Source: Maritimibacter dapengensis
Lineage (GTDB): Bacteria > Pseudomonadota > Alphaproteobacteria > Rhodobacterales > Rhodobacteraceae
Assembly: GCF_019218265.1 (NCBI RefSeq)
Contig: NZ_JAHUZE010000002.1
Location: forward strand, 372,001-436,000
DNA length: 64,000 bases
Direction of reading: 5' to 3'
Part shown: positions 55,748-64,000 of the stretch, one piece after another
Position numbering within the stretch: position 1 is the stretch's first letter
Layout: each line of letters starts with the position of its first letter
Program-made: the position numbers and the translations under genes
The notes under the pieces: generated by a model
Told to the model about the DNA's origin: nothing
Databases searched by the model: none
What the model saw: only the letters and a program-made list of their open reading frames with translations

Positions 55748-56731
55748 ATGCGAACGGCATTTGCAACGTTGGGAATGTGTATTGCGGTCTTGACGGGAGG
55801 GCCCGCGTCCTCCGCGACGCTGGCAGAGAACAACGAGGCGATGTACCGCCTCATGCAGGAGAAGCGGGGTGTAACCGCAGGGCAGATTTCGCGTATCCGC
55901 GAGATCATGAACGCCTCGGGCATGGCGGGGCAGGGCAACCCCGCCGTCACGCGCCATCCGATGACGCCCGAACAGGCAGCGCAACGCGTGCCGGGCGACC
56001 CGTATCAGTATTATCGCAATGCCGAATTCGAACGTATCTGTGGCCGGAAATACATGGCTCCGCTCTACGATCCGGCAACCCAGTCGCCGTCGGACGCCAA
56101 GGTTTGTATCGACATGTTCGAATACCCGAACGTGCCGATGGCCTATCCCGTGACTTGGATTTCCGCGCGCGAGGCGGCGCTGGTCTGCGCTGCCGAAGGC
56201 AAGCGGATGGGCGACGCACATGAATGGGAAGGCGCGGCAGCGGGGGCCTTGCTCGAACCCGACTATCGTTTCGACCTCGGGTCGCCACAGGCCATGCGAG
56301 CGGCACACAATGCGAAATGGGGTCCGACGAAAAGCTGGACCTATGGGCCACAGTGGCGTGCGGGCATCTGCGCGCAGAACTCCTCCAAATCACCCGGATG
56401 TAATGGCGGAAGCTGGACCGGCTGCGGCACCAATACCTATCCGGTCGGCGCCTTCCCGAAATGCGTCTCGGGCCTTGGCGTCTATGATCTCGAAGGCAAT
56501 GCGGCGGAGCATATGAACCTGCCCCTGAACGAAAGCCAGATGGCGAGCCGCGGCTCGACCACCCTCGGCGTCACCGAGATGAAGGGCAGCTGGTTCATCT
56601 GGGACAAGATCCGGGCGCATCAGGAATGGGCGCGCTGGCGTGCACCGTTCTGGCATGGGACCAAGGTCATGGCGCAGGGAAGCCACCGCAACTATCACCT
56701 CGGCTTCCGGTGCTTCCGGGACGTGCGCTAA
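55748..56731 (+). CDS. Exported FGE-sulfatase-fold protein, probably not a formylglycine generator
   Basis: 327 residues with a signal peptide (to about residue 25, GGPASSA). An FGE-sulfatase domain (about 85-327) shows KVCIDMFEYPNVPMAYPVTW, SAREAALVCAAEGKRMGDAHEWEGAA, GVYDLEGNAAEHMNLP and a terminal YHLGFRCFRDVR. The paired catalytic cysteines of true FGE (in the segment before SSxxNxGFR) are absent; the corresponding stretch is WARWRAPFWHGTKVMAQGS. ATG 55748 is preferred because AAGG lies seven bases before it; ATG 55742 overlaps the upstream stop. No sulfatase gene is nearby. Confidence 0.8.
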   Translation: MRTAFATLGMCIAVLTGGPASSATLAENNEAMYRLMQEKRGVTAGQISRIREIMNASGMAGQGNPAVTRHPMTPEQAAQRVPGDPYQYYRNAEFERICGRKYMAPLYDPATQSPSDAKVCIDMFEYPNVPMAYPVTWISAREAALVCAAEGKRMGDAHEWEGAAAGALLEPDYRFDLGSPQAMRAAHNAKWGPTKSWTYGPQWRAGICAQNSSKSPGCNGGSWTGCGTNTYPVGAFPKCVSGLGVYDLEGNAAEHMNLPLNESQMASRGSTTLGVTEMKGSWFIWDKIRAHQEWARWRAPFWHGTKVMAQGSHRNYHLGFRCFRDVR

Positions 56732-56741
56732 AGCGCTTCCG

Positions 56742-56775
56742 GCTCGGCCCGCGCTGGTAGGACGTGCGCGCCGAG
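56742..56775. terminator. Imperfect hairpin between FGE-like gene and glpK
   Basis: GC-rich arms (CTCGGC plus GCGC, pairing with GCGC plus GCCGAG) with an unpaired base and no T-run, filling the space between two convergent stop codons. It is a weak candidate. Confidence 0.3.
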
Positions 56776-56777
56776 CG

Positions 56778-58262
56778 TCAGTACCGCATCGTCGCCTCGA
56801 CGGCGCGTCTCCAAGCGCCGTATTTCTCGTCTCGTTCGGCGGCGTCCATATCCGGCTCGAACGTCCGGTCAAGCGCCCAGTTGGCCGCGAAGCTCTCCAT
56901 ATCGGGATATACCCCGGCCCGTTGTCCGGCGAGCCATGCGGCCCCCATCGCGGTCGTTTCCAGCACCTTTGGCCGATCCACCGGCGCATCGGTGATGTCG
57001 GCCAAAAACTGCATCGCGTAATCCGACGCACTCATCCCGCCGTCCACACGCAGTGCGGTTTCACTGCCGCCGGTCCAGTCCGCCTTCATCGCATCGAGAA
57101 GGTCACGGGTCTGAAACCCGACGCTCTCGAGTGCCGCGCGGGCGAACTCAGCAGGCCCTGAATTGCGCGTCAGCCCAAAAACCGCGCCGCGGCAATCGGC
57201 GTCCCAATAGGGTGCTCCAAGGCCGGTGAAAGCGGGCACGAGAACGACGTTCTGGGCTTCGTCAGCCTTGTCGGCCAACCCTTGCGTCTCGCTCGCCTCG
57301 CGGATGATCTTCAGCCCATCACGCAGCCACTGCACGACCGCGCCTGCGATGAAGATCGACCCTTCCAGCGCATAGGTCGGCTTCCCGTCGAGCTGATAGG
57401 CGATCGTGGTGAGCAAACGGTTCTCCGACGTCACCGGTGTCTCGCCCGTGTTCAGTAGCGCGAAACAGCCCGTGCCATAGGTCGATTTCAACATACCGGG
57501 CTTAAAGCAGGCTTGCCCGACCGTGGCCGCCTGCTGGTCGCCCGCGATTCCGAGGATCGGGATCGGCTGACCGAACAGATCGGACCGCGTCTCGCCAAAA
57601 TCGGCAGCACAATCGAGCACGTCCGGCAGCATCGACATGGGGATGCCCAGCTTGTCGCAGATTGTCTGCGACCACCGGCCCTTGCGAATGTCGTAAAGCA
57701 TCGTGCGCGCGGCATTCGTGGCGTCCGTGACATGCTCCGCGCCGCCCGTGAGGTTCCAGACGAGCCAGCTATCCACCGTGCCGAACGCCAGTTCACCCGC
57801 CTCCGCACGTTCGCGCGCACCGTCCACGTTATCGAGAATCCAGGCGAGCTTCGTGCCGGAGAAATAAGGATCGAGCAAAAGCCCGGTGCGCTCGGTCACC
57901 ACCTCTTCGAACCCGTCGGATTTGAGCGTCCGGCACATCTCCGAGGTGCGCCGATCCTGCCAGACGATCGCGTTGTGAACGGCCCTGCCGGTCTTTCTGT
58001 CCCAGACCACGGTCGTCTCGCGCTGGTTGGTGATCCCGATGGCGGCGACATCGCCCGCTTTCGCACCTGCCTTTTCGATCACGGCACGGCAGGTGGCGGC
58101 GGTCGTCGTCCACAGGTCCGAGGCTTCGTGCTCGACCCAGCCGGAAGCCGGGAAATGCTGCGTGAATTCTTCCTGCGCGGACGCCGTTGGTTCGAGGTTC
58201 TCGTCGAACAGGATCGCGCGCGTCGATGTGGTGCCCTGATCAATGGCCAGGATATAGGTCAT
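56778..58262 (-). CDS. glpK: Glycerol kinase GlpK
   Basis: 494 residues of the FGGY kinase family. The N-terminal ATP-site loop is [16 protein letters not shown], with QEFTQHFP-type text ([18 protein letters not shown]), the glycerol-site region [14 protein letters not shown], and the C-terminal [19 protein letters not shown]. It phosphorylates glycerol to glycerol-3-phosphate in the cytoplasm. It is the last gene of the glycerol uptake operon, separated from glpV by a strong hairpin, so its level may differ from that of the binding protein. Confidence 0.97.
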   Translation of the reverse strand: MTYILAIDQGTTSTRAILFDENLEPTASAQEEFTQHFPASGWVEHEASDLWTTTAATCRAVIEKAGAKAGDVAAIGITNQRETTVVWDRKTGRAVHNAIVWQDRRTSEMCRTLKSDGFEEVVTERTGLLLDPYFSGTKLAWILDNVDGARERAEAGELAFGTVDSWLVWNLTGGAEHVTDATNAARTMLYDIRKGRWSQTICDKLGIPMSMLPDVLDCAADFGETRSDLFGQPIPILGIAGDQQAATVGQACFKPGMLKSTYGTGCFALLNTGETPVTSENRLLTTIAYQLDGKPTYALEGSIFIAGAVVQWLRDGLKIIREASETQGLADKADEAQNVVLVPAFTGLGAPYWDADCRGAVFGLTRNSGPAEFARAALESVGFQTRDLLDAMKADWTGGSETALRVDGGMSASDYAMQFLADITDAPVDRPKVLETTAMGAAWLAGQRAGVYPDMESFAANWALDRTFEPDMDAAERDEKYGAWRRAVEATMRY

Positions 58263-58338
58263 GGTCTGCCTCGCATTTGGGTCAGCGGATCGTCTTTCCG
58301 GTCAGGGTAACGCGGGCTGCGGGGGAGGGAAACAGGGT

Positions 58339-58369
58339 GCCGGGGCCCGCAATTCGCACGGGCCCCGGC
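58339..58369 (-). terminator. Strong hairpin between glpV and glpK
   Basis: Perfect 11-base GC-rich arms (58339-58349, 58359-58369) and a nine-base loop, 13 bases after the glpV stop in transcription direction. There is no T-run after it. Such stems after binding-protein genes commonly protect the upstream mRNA or cut read-through. Confidence 0.6.
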
Positions 58370-58381
58370 AGGGAGGCTGGC

Positions 58382-60094
58382 TTACTGCCAGGACTGGATC
58401 AACTCGTCATAGGAAACCGTCTTCGGTTCCTCATCCTCGTTTTCAAGCTTCGCCTTGGGCGAACCTTCCATGGCGAGCCATTCTTCCGGGTCCTTCTCTT
58501 CGTTCAGAACCGGACCGATGTCGCCTTGAACGCCAGCACGCTCGAGACGCTCCATCACGCGCTCCTGATCCGCGCAAAGCGAGTCGAGCGCTTCCTGCGG
58601 GGTCTTGGCGCCGGACATGGCGTCACCGATGTTCTGCCACCAAAGCTGCGCGAGCTTCGGGTAATCCGGCACGTTGGTGCCGGTCGGCGACCACGCGACG
58701 CGGGCCGGGGAGCGGTAGAACTCCACCAGACCGCCAAGCTTGTCGGCGCGTTCGGTGAAGCTTTCGTGCTGGATGGTCGACTCCCGGATGAAGGTCAGGC
58801 CGGTGTGGGCCTTCTTCACGTCCACGGTCTTCGAGGTCACGAACTGCGCATAGAGCCACGCGGCCTGCGCGCGGTCGACCGGGGTCGATTGCATCAAGGT
58901 CCAGCTTCCGACGTCCTGGTAGCCGATCTTGGTGCCTTCTTCCCAATAGACGCCGTGCGGCGAGGGAGCCATGCGCCATTTCGGCGTGCCGTCCTCGTTC
59001 ATCACCGGAAGCCCCTCGACCACCGTGTCGGCGGTGAAGGCGGTGTACCAAAACATCTGCTGGGCGATGTTGCCCTGCGCAGGGATCGGGCCCGCTTCCG
59101 AGAAGGTCATCCCGGCCGCTGCGGGCGGGGTGTATTTCTCGAGCCATTCGATCGCCTTGGTCACGGCATAGACGGCGGCAGGGCCGTTCGTCGCGCCGCC
59201 ACGGGCCACGCAGGAGCCGACCGGTTGCGACTTGTCGTTCACCCGGATGCCCCATTCATCGACCGGAAGGCCGTTGGGTTCACCCTTCGATCCGACACCG
59301 GCCATTGACAGCCATGCATCGGTGTAACGCCAGCCGAGTGAGGGGTCTTTCTTGCCGTAGTCCATGTTGCCGAAGATCTCGCCCTCGACACCCATATGGC
59401 TCAGGTCGCGGCCCGTGAAGAACTCCGCGATGTCCTCATAGGCCGACCAGTTGACCGGAACGCCAAGCTCGTAGCCATAGGCCTCTTGGAAATCGGCCTT
59501 GTTCTTCTCGTCGTTGAACCAGTCGTAGCGGAACCAGTAGAGGTTCGCGAACTGCTGGTCGGGAAGCTGGTAGAGCTTGCCATCGGGCGCGGTCGTAAAC
59601 TGCGTGCCGATGAAGTCGTCGATGTCGAGACCGGGGTTGGTCACATCCGCCCCTTCGCCCGCCATCCAGTCGGTCAGGTTGCGCACCTGCTGGTAGCGCC
59701 AGTGCGTCCCGATCAGGTCGCTGTCGTTGATATAGGCGTCATAGATGTTCTCGCCCGACTGCATCTGCGTTTGCAGCTTTTCCACGACGTCGCCCTCACC
59801 GATCAGGTCGTGCGTAACCTGAATGCCGGTGATCGCGGTGAAGGCCGGGGCAAGCACCTGGCTTTCGTATTCATGCGTCGTGATGGTTTCCGAGACGACC
59901 TTGATTTCCATACCCTGATAAGGCTGGGCCGCGTCGATGAACCATTGCATCTCGGCTTCCTGATCGGCCCGCGACAGCGCGGACATATCGCCGATTTCCT
60001 CGTCGAGGAACGCGGTCGCGGCCTCCATGTCGGCAAAGGCCGGTCCTGCAAGTACCAGCAGAGCTGCCGTTGTCGTTCTAAGTCTGAGACTCAT
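58382..60094 (-). CDS. glpV: Glycerol ABC transporter substrate-binding protein GlpV
   Basis: 570 residues with a signal peptide (to about residue 21, LAGPAFA), a periplasmic extracellular-solute-binding fold, and substrate-pocket-like Trp/Tyr segments (FANLYWFRYDWF, DPSLGWRYTDAW). Its size, larger than usual sugar-binding proteins, matches GlpV of the Rhizobium glpSTPQUV glycerol system. The start has GGGAGGAG upstream. It follows glpU in the operon and precedes glpK. Confidence 0.9.
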   Translation of the reverse strand: MSLRLRTTTAALLVLAGPAFADMEAATAFLDEEIGDMSALSRADQEAEMQWFIDAAQPYQGMEIKVVSETITTHEYESQVLAPAFTAITGIQVTHDLIGEGDVVEKLQTQMQSGENIYDAYINDSDLIGTHWRYQQVRNLTDWMAGEGADVTNPGLDIDDFIGTQFTTAPDGKLYQLPDQQFANLYWFRYDWFNDEKNKADFQEAYGYELGVPVNWSAYEDIAEFFTGRDLSHMGVEGEIFGNMDYGKKDPSLGWRYTDAWLSMAGVGSKGEPNGLPVDEWGIRVNDKSQPVGSCVARGGATNGPAAVYAVTKAIEWLEKYTPPAAAGMTFSEAGPIPAQGNIAQQMFWYTAFTADTVVEGLPVMNEDGTPKWRMAPSPHGVYWEEGTKIGYQDVGSWTLMQSTPVDRAQAAWLYAQFVTSKTVDVKKAHTGLTFIRESTIQHESFTERADKLGGLVEFYRSPARVAWSPTGTNVPDYPKLAQLWWQNIGDAMSGAKTPQEALDSLCADQERVMERLERAGVQGDIGPVLNEEKDPEEWLAMEGSPKAKLENEDEEPKTVSYDELIQSWQ

Positions 60095-60173
60095 TTTCTC
60101 CTCCCAATTGGGTTTTTACGAGGGCTTGAAACGAATGGCCGGGCGCCTCTTCTCCCGACCAGGGCGCACTTGC

Positions 60174-60446
60174 CTACACCCAGCGAAACACTGCTGCGGC
60201 GTAGATAAGACAAACGATAAGGGCGTATGGCTGGTTCGCCCCCACGATCCCGAGCCAGGCCAGGTTGATGAAGGCCGAGCCGAGCAGGGTGATGAAAAGC
60301 CGGTCGCCGCGCGTGGTTTCGATCCGAAGCACGCCCTTGCGCGGCATTTCGGGGAATTTCACGGCGAGCACCGAGAAGATGAAAAGCAGCGACGCGATGA
60401 CGATGAAGAAGATCGCCGTCGGCCAGGTCCATGCCATCCAGTCCAT
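60174..60446 (-). CDS. glpU: GlpU, DUF2160-type small membrane protein
   Basis: 90 residues with two to three membrane helices (about 8-27, 48-68 and 70-88) and the DUF2160 start MDWMAWTWPTAIFF. It is a standard member of glycerol ABC operons (glpU) whose exact role is not established. The ATG at 60446 is fixed by AAGGAGAG upstream; a longer in-frame start at 60497 lacks a site. Confidence 0.88.
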   Translation of the reverse strand: MDWMAWTWPTAIFFIVIASLLFIFSVLAVKFPEMPRKGVLRIETTRGDRLFITLLGSAFINLAWLGIVGANQPYALIVCLIYAAAVFRWV

Positions 60447-60460
60447 GTCTCTCTCCTTCC

Positions 60461-60790
60461 TTACGGGTAAAATTCGCACCAGGCGTCGTAGATCCATCCG
60501 CGAAACTTGGCTTCTTTTCCGTCGAGCGCGCCGTTCTCCACATACAGCCAGCGACCGTTGTCCGAGCCGTAGACGAAGGCGGCGTCACCATTATGAAGGC
60601 TTCCGATTTGCGCGTGTTCCGTGCCCGGACCTGCGCGCAATGCGAGAAACCCGTCGCCATTCGGGTCAAGACCTTTGACCAGACAGCCGGTGTCTGTCGG
60701 GCCGTGGTTCTGCGGCATGACGATGGTTTGTGCTGTCGCCGACGCGGTGAAAGCGCCGAGCATGGCCAGTGGGATGAACGCTCTGCGCAT
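60461..60790 (-). CDS. Small exported SH3-domain protein inside the glycerol operon
   Basis: 109 residues: signal peptide (to about residue 20, FTASATA) and one bacterial SH3-like domain (GDGFLALRAGPGTEHAQIGSLHNGD ... WLYVENG ... FRGWIYDAWC), with two cysteines (C36 and C105) that could form a disulfide. Bacterial SH3 domains often bind cell wall. It starts inside the glpQ stop (ATGA) and ends 15 bases before glpU, so it is an integral operon member, although it is not one of the named glpSTPQUV components. Its role is unknown. Confidence 0.8.
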   Translation of the reverse strand: MRRAFIPLAMLGAFTASATAQTIVMPQNHGPTDTGCLVKGLDPNGDGFLALRAGPGTEHAQIGSLHNGDAAFVYGSDNGRWLYVENGALDGKEAKFRGWIYDAWCEFYP

Positions 60791-61653
60791 CACACCCTCC
60801 CCAGGGCAAAGCCCTTGGCGATGTAGTTGCGCACGAACCAGATGACGAGCGCACCGGGCACGATGGTCAGGATCCCGGCCGCCGCCAACACGCCCCAGTC
60901 GATGCCCGACGCGCCCTGCGTGCGGGTCATGATCGCGGCGATGGGTTTGGCGTCCACGGTGGTCAGCGTGCGGCTGAGCAGAAGCTCGACCCACGAGAAC
61001 ATGAAGCAGAAGAACGCCGCGACCCCGATGCCGGAAGCGATCAGCGGCATGAAGATCTTCACGAAAAACCGCCCGAAGCTGTAACCGTCGATATAGGCGG
61101 TCTCGTCGATCTCCTTCGGCACGCCGCGCATGAACCCTTCGAGGATCCAGACCGCCAGCGGCACGTTGAACAGGCAATGCGCCAGTGCCACCGCGATATG
61201 CGTGTCGAACAGCCCGACCGAACTGTAGAGCTGGAAGAAGGGCAGGGCGAAGACCGCGGGCGGGGCCATGCGGTTCGTGAGCAGCCAGAAGAACAGGTGC
61301 TTGTCGCCCATGAAGTGATAGCGGCTGAACGCATAGGCCGCAGGCAGCGCGACGGTGAGCGAAATGACCGTGTTCATCACCACGTAGATCAGCGAATTGA
61401 CATAGCCCATGTACCACGCCGGATCGGTCAGGATCGTCGCGTAATTCGCGAAGGTCAGCTGGTTCGGAACCAGCGTGAAATCGTTCAGGATCTCGGTGTT
61501 GGTCTTCAGGCTCATGTTGAGCAGCCAGTAGATCGGCAGCATGAGGAAGATCAGGTAGGCCGCCATGACCAGAGCGCTCTTGTTCACGCGCACACGGCGG
61601 GCAGCGCGGGCGCTCTGGGTCGGCAGGGTGTCGGCGGCGGTTGCGTCGCTCAT
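60790..61653 (-). CDS. glpQ: Glycerol ABC transporter permease GlpQ
   Basis: 287 residues, six membrane helices, MalG-type permease. The cytoplasmic EAA loop is seen near residues 175-195 (EGFMRGVPKEIDETAYIDG). It forms the membrane channel with GlpP. It starts within four bases of the glpP stop and overlaps the SH3 gene by one base. The symbol is used in the sense of the Rhizobium glycerol transporter, not the periplasmic phosphodiesterase. Confidence 0.88.
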   Translation of the reverse strand: MSDATAADTLPTQSARAARRVRVNKSALVMAAYLIFLMLPIYWLLNMSLKTNTEILNDFTLVPNQLTFANYATILTDPAWYMGYVNSLIYVVMNTVISLTVALPAAYAFSRYHFMGDKHLFFWLLTNRMAPPAVFALPFFQLYSSVGLFDTHIAVALAHCLFNVPLAVWILEGFMRGVPKEIDETAYIDGYSFGRFFVKIFMPLIASGIGVAAFFCFMFSWVELLLSRTLTTVDAKPIAAIMTRTQGASGIDWGVLAAAGILTIVPGALVIWFVRNYIAKGFALGRV

Positions 61654-61654
61654 C

Positions 61655-62523
<869 letters not shown>

Positions 62524-62524
<1 letters not shown>

Positions 62525-63600
62525 TACGCGGCCTCCCCTTCGACGCGCCAGTCGTTGGCATAGACGTTGACATGTTTGGCGTCGAAGGTGACGCGGTTCA
62601 TGTCGGCGGAAACGGGGTCGTCCTCGCCCGCGATGATGTTGATGTCATGGCCGAAGAAATTGGCCCGGATGATCTTGTGCCGCCCCACGTCCTCGACCCT
62701 TCGCACCTTGACCGGCAGCCCGTCGGACTGGCTCAGCCGCGCGAATTCGGGCCGCACGCCGATCTCGACCTTGCCGTCGAGCGGCCCGTAGCCCCGGGCA
62801 AGCTCCACCGAAGAGCCGTCGATATAGGCGGTGCGCCCCTCGACCTTGGCCGGGATCACGTTCATGCCGGGCGACCCGATGAAGTAACCGACGAAGGTGT
62901 GCTCGGGGCGTTCGAACAATTCGTCCGGCGTGCCGATCTGCACGACGCGGCCCTCGTACATGACCACCACCTTGTCGGCGAATGTCAGCGCCTCGGTCTG
63001 GTCGTGGGTGACATAGATCATCGTGTGGCCGAAATCGTGGTGCAGCTTCTTCAACTGCGTGCGCAGTTCCCACTTCATATGCGGGTCGATCACCGTCAGC
63101 GGCTCGTCGAATAAAAGCGCGTTCACGTCCTTGCGCACCATCCCGCGCCCCAGGCTGATCTTCTGCTTGGCATCCGCCGTCAGCCCGCGCGCCTTGCGAT
63201 TCAGCATGTCTTCCATGCCGATCATCCGCGCAATCTCCTGCACACGTTCCGCGACGTATTTTTCGTCGCGCCCTCGGTTGCGCAGCGGGAAGGCGAGGTT
63301 ATCGCGCACGCTCATCGTGTCGTAGACCACCGGGAACTGGAACACCTGCGCGATCGAACGTTGGGCAGTCGGCGCATGGGTCACGTCCACATCGTCGAAG
63401 AGGATGCGCCCCCGCGACGGCTGCAACAGGCCCGAAATGATGTTGAGAAGCGTGGTCTTGCCACAGCCGGACGACCCCAGAAGCGCATAGGCCGCGCCGT
63501 CCTCCCAGACGTGGTTCAGCTCCTTCAGCGCAAAATCGTCCTCCGACTTCGGGTTCGGCAGGTAGGAATGGGCGAGGTTGTCGAGCGTGATCTTGGCCAT
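62524..63600 (-). CDS. glpT: Glycerol ABC transporter ATPase GlpT
   Basis: 358 residues from ATG 63600, set by GGAGGAT upstream. Walker A GSSGCGKTT (about 41-49), Walker B NALLFDEPLTVID, switch histidine YVTHDQTEAL and a C-terminal TOBE-type domain are intact. The signature motif, normally LSGGQ, reads LTADAKQ, an unusual form. The neighbouring glpS encodes a second ATPase, so the transporter probably uses a heterodimer. It is not related to the glycerol-3-phosphate antiporter also called GlpT. Confidence 0.9.
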
Positions 63601-63611
63601 GATATCCTCCC

Positions 63612-64000
63612 TTATGCCGCGACCGCATAGGCGGCGGGGGCGACAAGGTCGCCGGTTTCGCTGAAGACATAGACATGCCTCGGGTCGAGCCAGACCGAGA
63701 GCGGCGCGTCGATGGTCAGATCGTTGACCCCATGAATCACGCCGACCCACCGCTCGCCGTGATGGTCGAGATGGATGAACGTCTCGGACCCGGTCAGTTC
63801 CGTCACGCTGAGCGTGGTCTTGAACTCCATCGCGTCGTCCGTGTGCTTGCCGATCTCGAGGTGGTTGGGCCGGAACCCGGCCGTGTAGCGCCCGTCCGAA
63901 AGCTCGGCCAGCTTGCCGACTGCCCTGGCGCTCTGACCGTCCCCGAACATGATCTTGCTGCCGGTCTTTGAGATTTGCAGGAAATTCATCGGCGGATCCG
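63612..64000 (-). CDS. glpS: Glycerol ABC transporter ATPase GlpS, C-terminal part
   Basis: Runs off the right edge. The last 129 codons are visible, entering as DPPMNFLQ, the junction after the ATPase core in this family, then a TOBE-like regulatory domain (ARAVGKLAELSDGRYTAGFRPNHLEIG, TELTGSETFIHLDHHGERWVG). The nucleotide-binding motifs lie outside the window. It ends 11 bases before glpT on the same strand, and is the first or an early gene of the glycerol operon. Confidence 0.85.
   Translation of the reverse strand, partial: DPPMNFLQISKTGSKIMFGDGQSARAVGKLAELSDGRYTAGFRPNHLEIGKHTDDAMEFKTTLSVTELTGSETFIHLDHHGERWVGVIHGVNDLTIDAPLSVWLDPRHVYVFSETGDLVAPAAYAVAA

Overview
The window looks like a chromosomal segment of a high-GC marine alphaproteobacterium of the Rhodobacterales (Roseobacter/Paracoccus relatives). 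This is inferred from the Paracoccus-type gene orders (nirI-nirX divergent from nirS-nirE-nirC, norCBQDEF, nosCRZDFYLX), the glpSTPQUV-type glycerol ABC operon, and the murA / DUF2948 / hisD / UPF0262 / phosphatase ... infA / maf / RNase / yacG / tRNA-Phe block. No rRNA, CRISPR array, integrase, transposase or phage gene was found.

Region 1 (1-24.9 kb) is a near-complete denitrification block converting nitrite to N2. On the minus strand are nirS, nirE and the start of nirC, which runs off the left edge. Divergent from them lie nirI, an NnrS-family gene and nirX. Then come norCBQDEF, a convergent Crp/Fnr-type regulator (NnrR-like), nosCRZDFYLX, a soluble cytochrome c that is a plausible electron donor, an MgtC-like membrane protein, an SMP-30-like protein and the NO-sensing Rrf2 repressor NsrR. 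Fourteen-base FNR/NNR-type dyads stand before nirS/nirI, norC and nosC, and a one-mismatch copy stands before nsrR, so the block reads as one NO/low-oxygen regulon. No nitrate reductase is present.

Region 2 (25-33.2 kb) holds a periplasmic Deg-type protease, an OmpR-type response regulator with its histidine kinase, and an RND efflux pump with its membrane-fusion protein and a GbsR/MarR-like regulator. Region 3 (33.3-40.8 kb) has ilvD, a type I ABC exporter, an acyl-CoA synthetase, a LuxR/LuxI quorum-sensing pair and tRNA-Thr(GGT). Region 4 (40.8-49.8 kb) is a housekeeping block (murA, hisD, infA, maf, RNase E/G-like, yacG, tRNA-Phe). Four accessory genes sit inside it: two NTF2-like paralogues, a GNAT acetyltransferase and a nitrilase-type hydrolase.

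Region 5 (50-56.8 kb) is the least explained part. A membrane-anchored protein with a histidine-rich conserved-looking C-terminal domain faces three consecutive genes for predicted exported proteins: a Sel1-repeat protein with a peptidoglycan-binding-like tail, a protein distantly resembling phosphodiester glycosidases, and an FGE-sulfatase-fold protein without the catalytic cysteine motif of true formylglycine-generating enzymes. This is the best candidate for an undescribed system. Region 6 (56.8-64 kb) is a glycerol uptake and phosphorylation operon on the minus strand (glpS-T-P-Q, a small SH3-domain protein, glpU-V, glpK), with glpS cut by the right edge.
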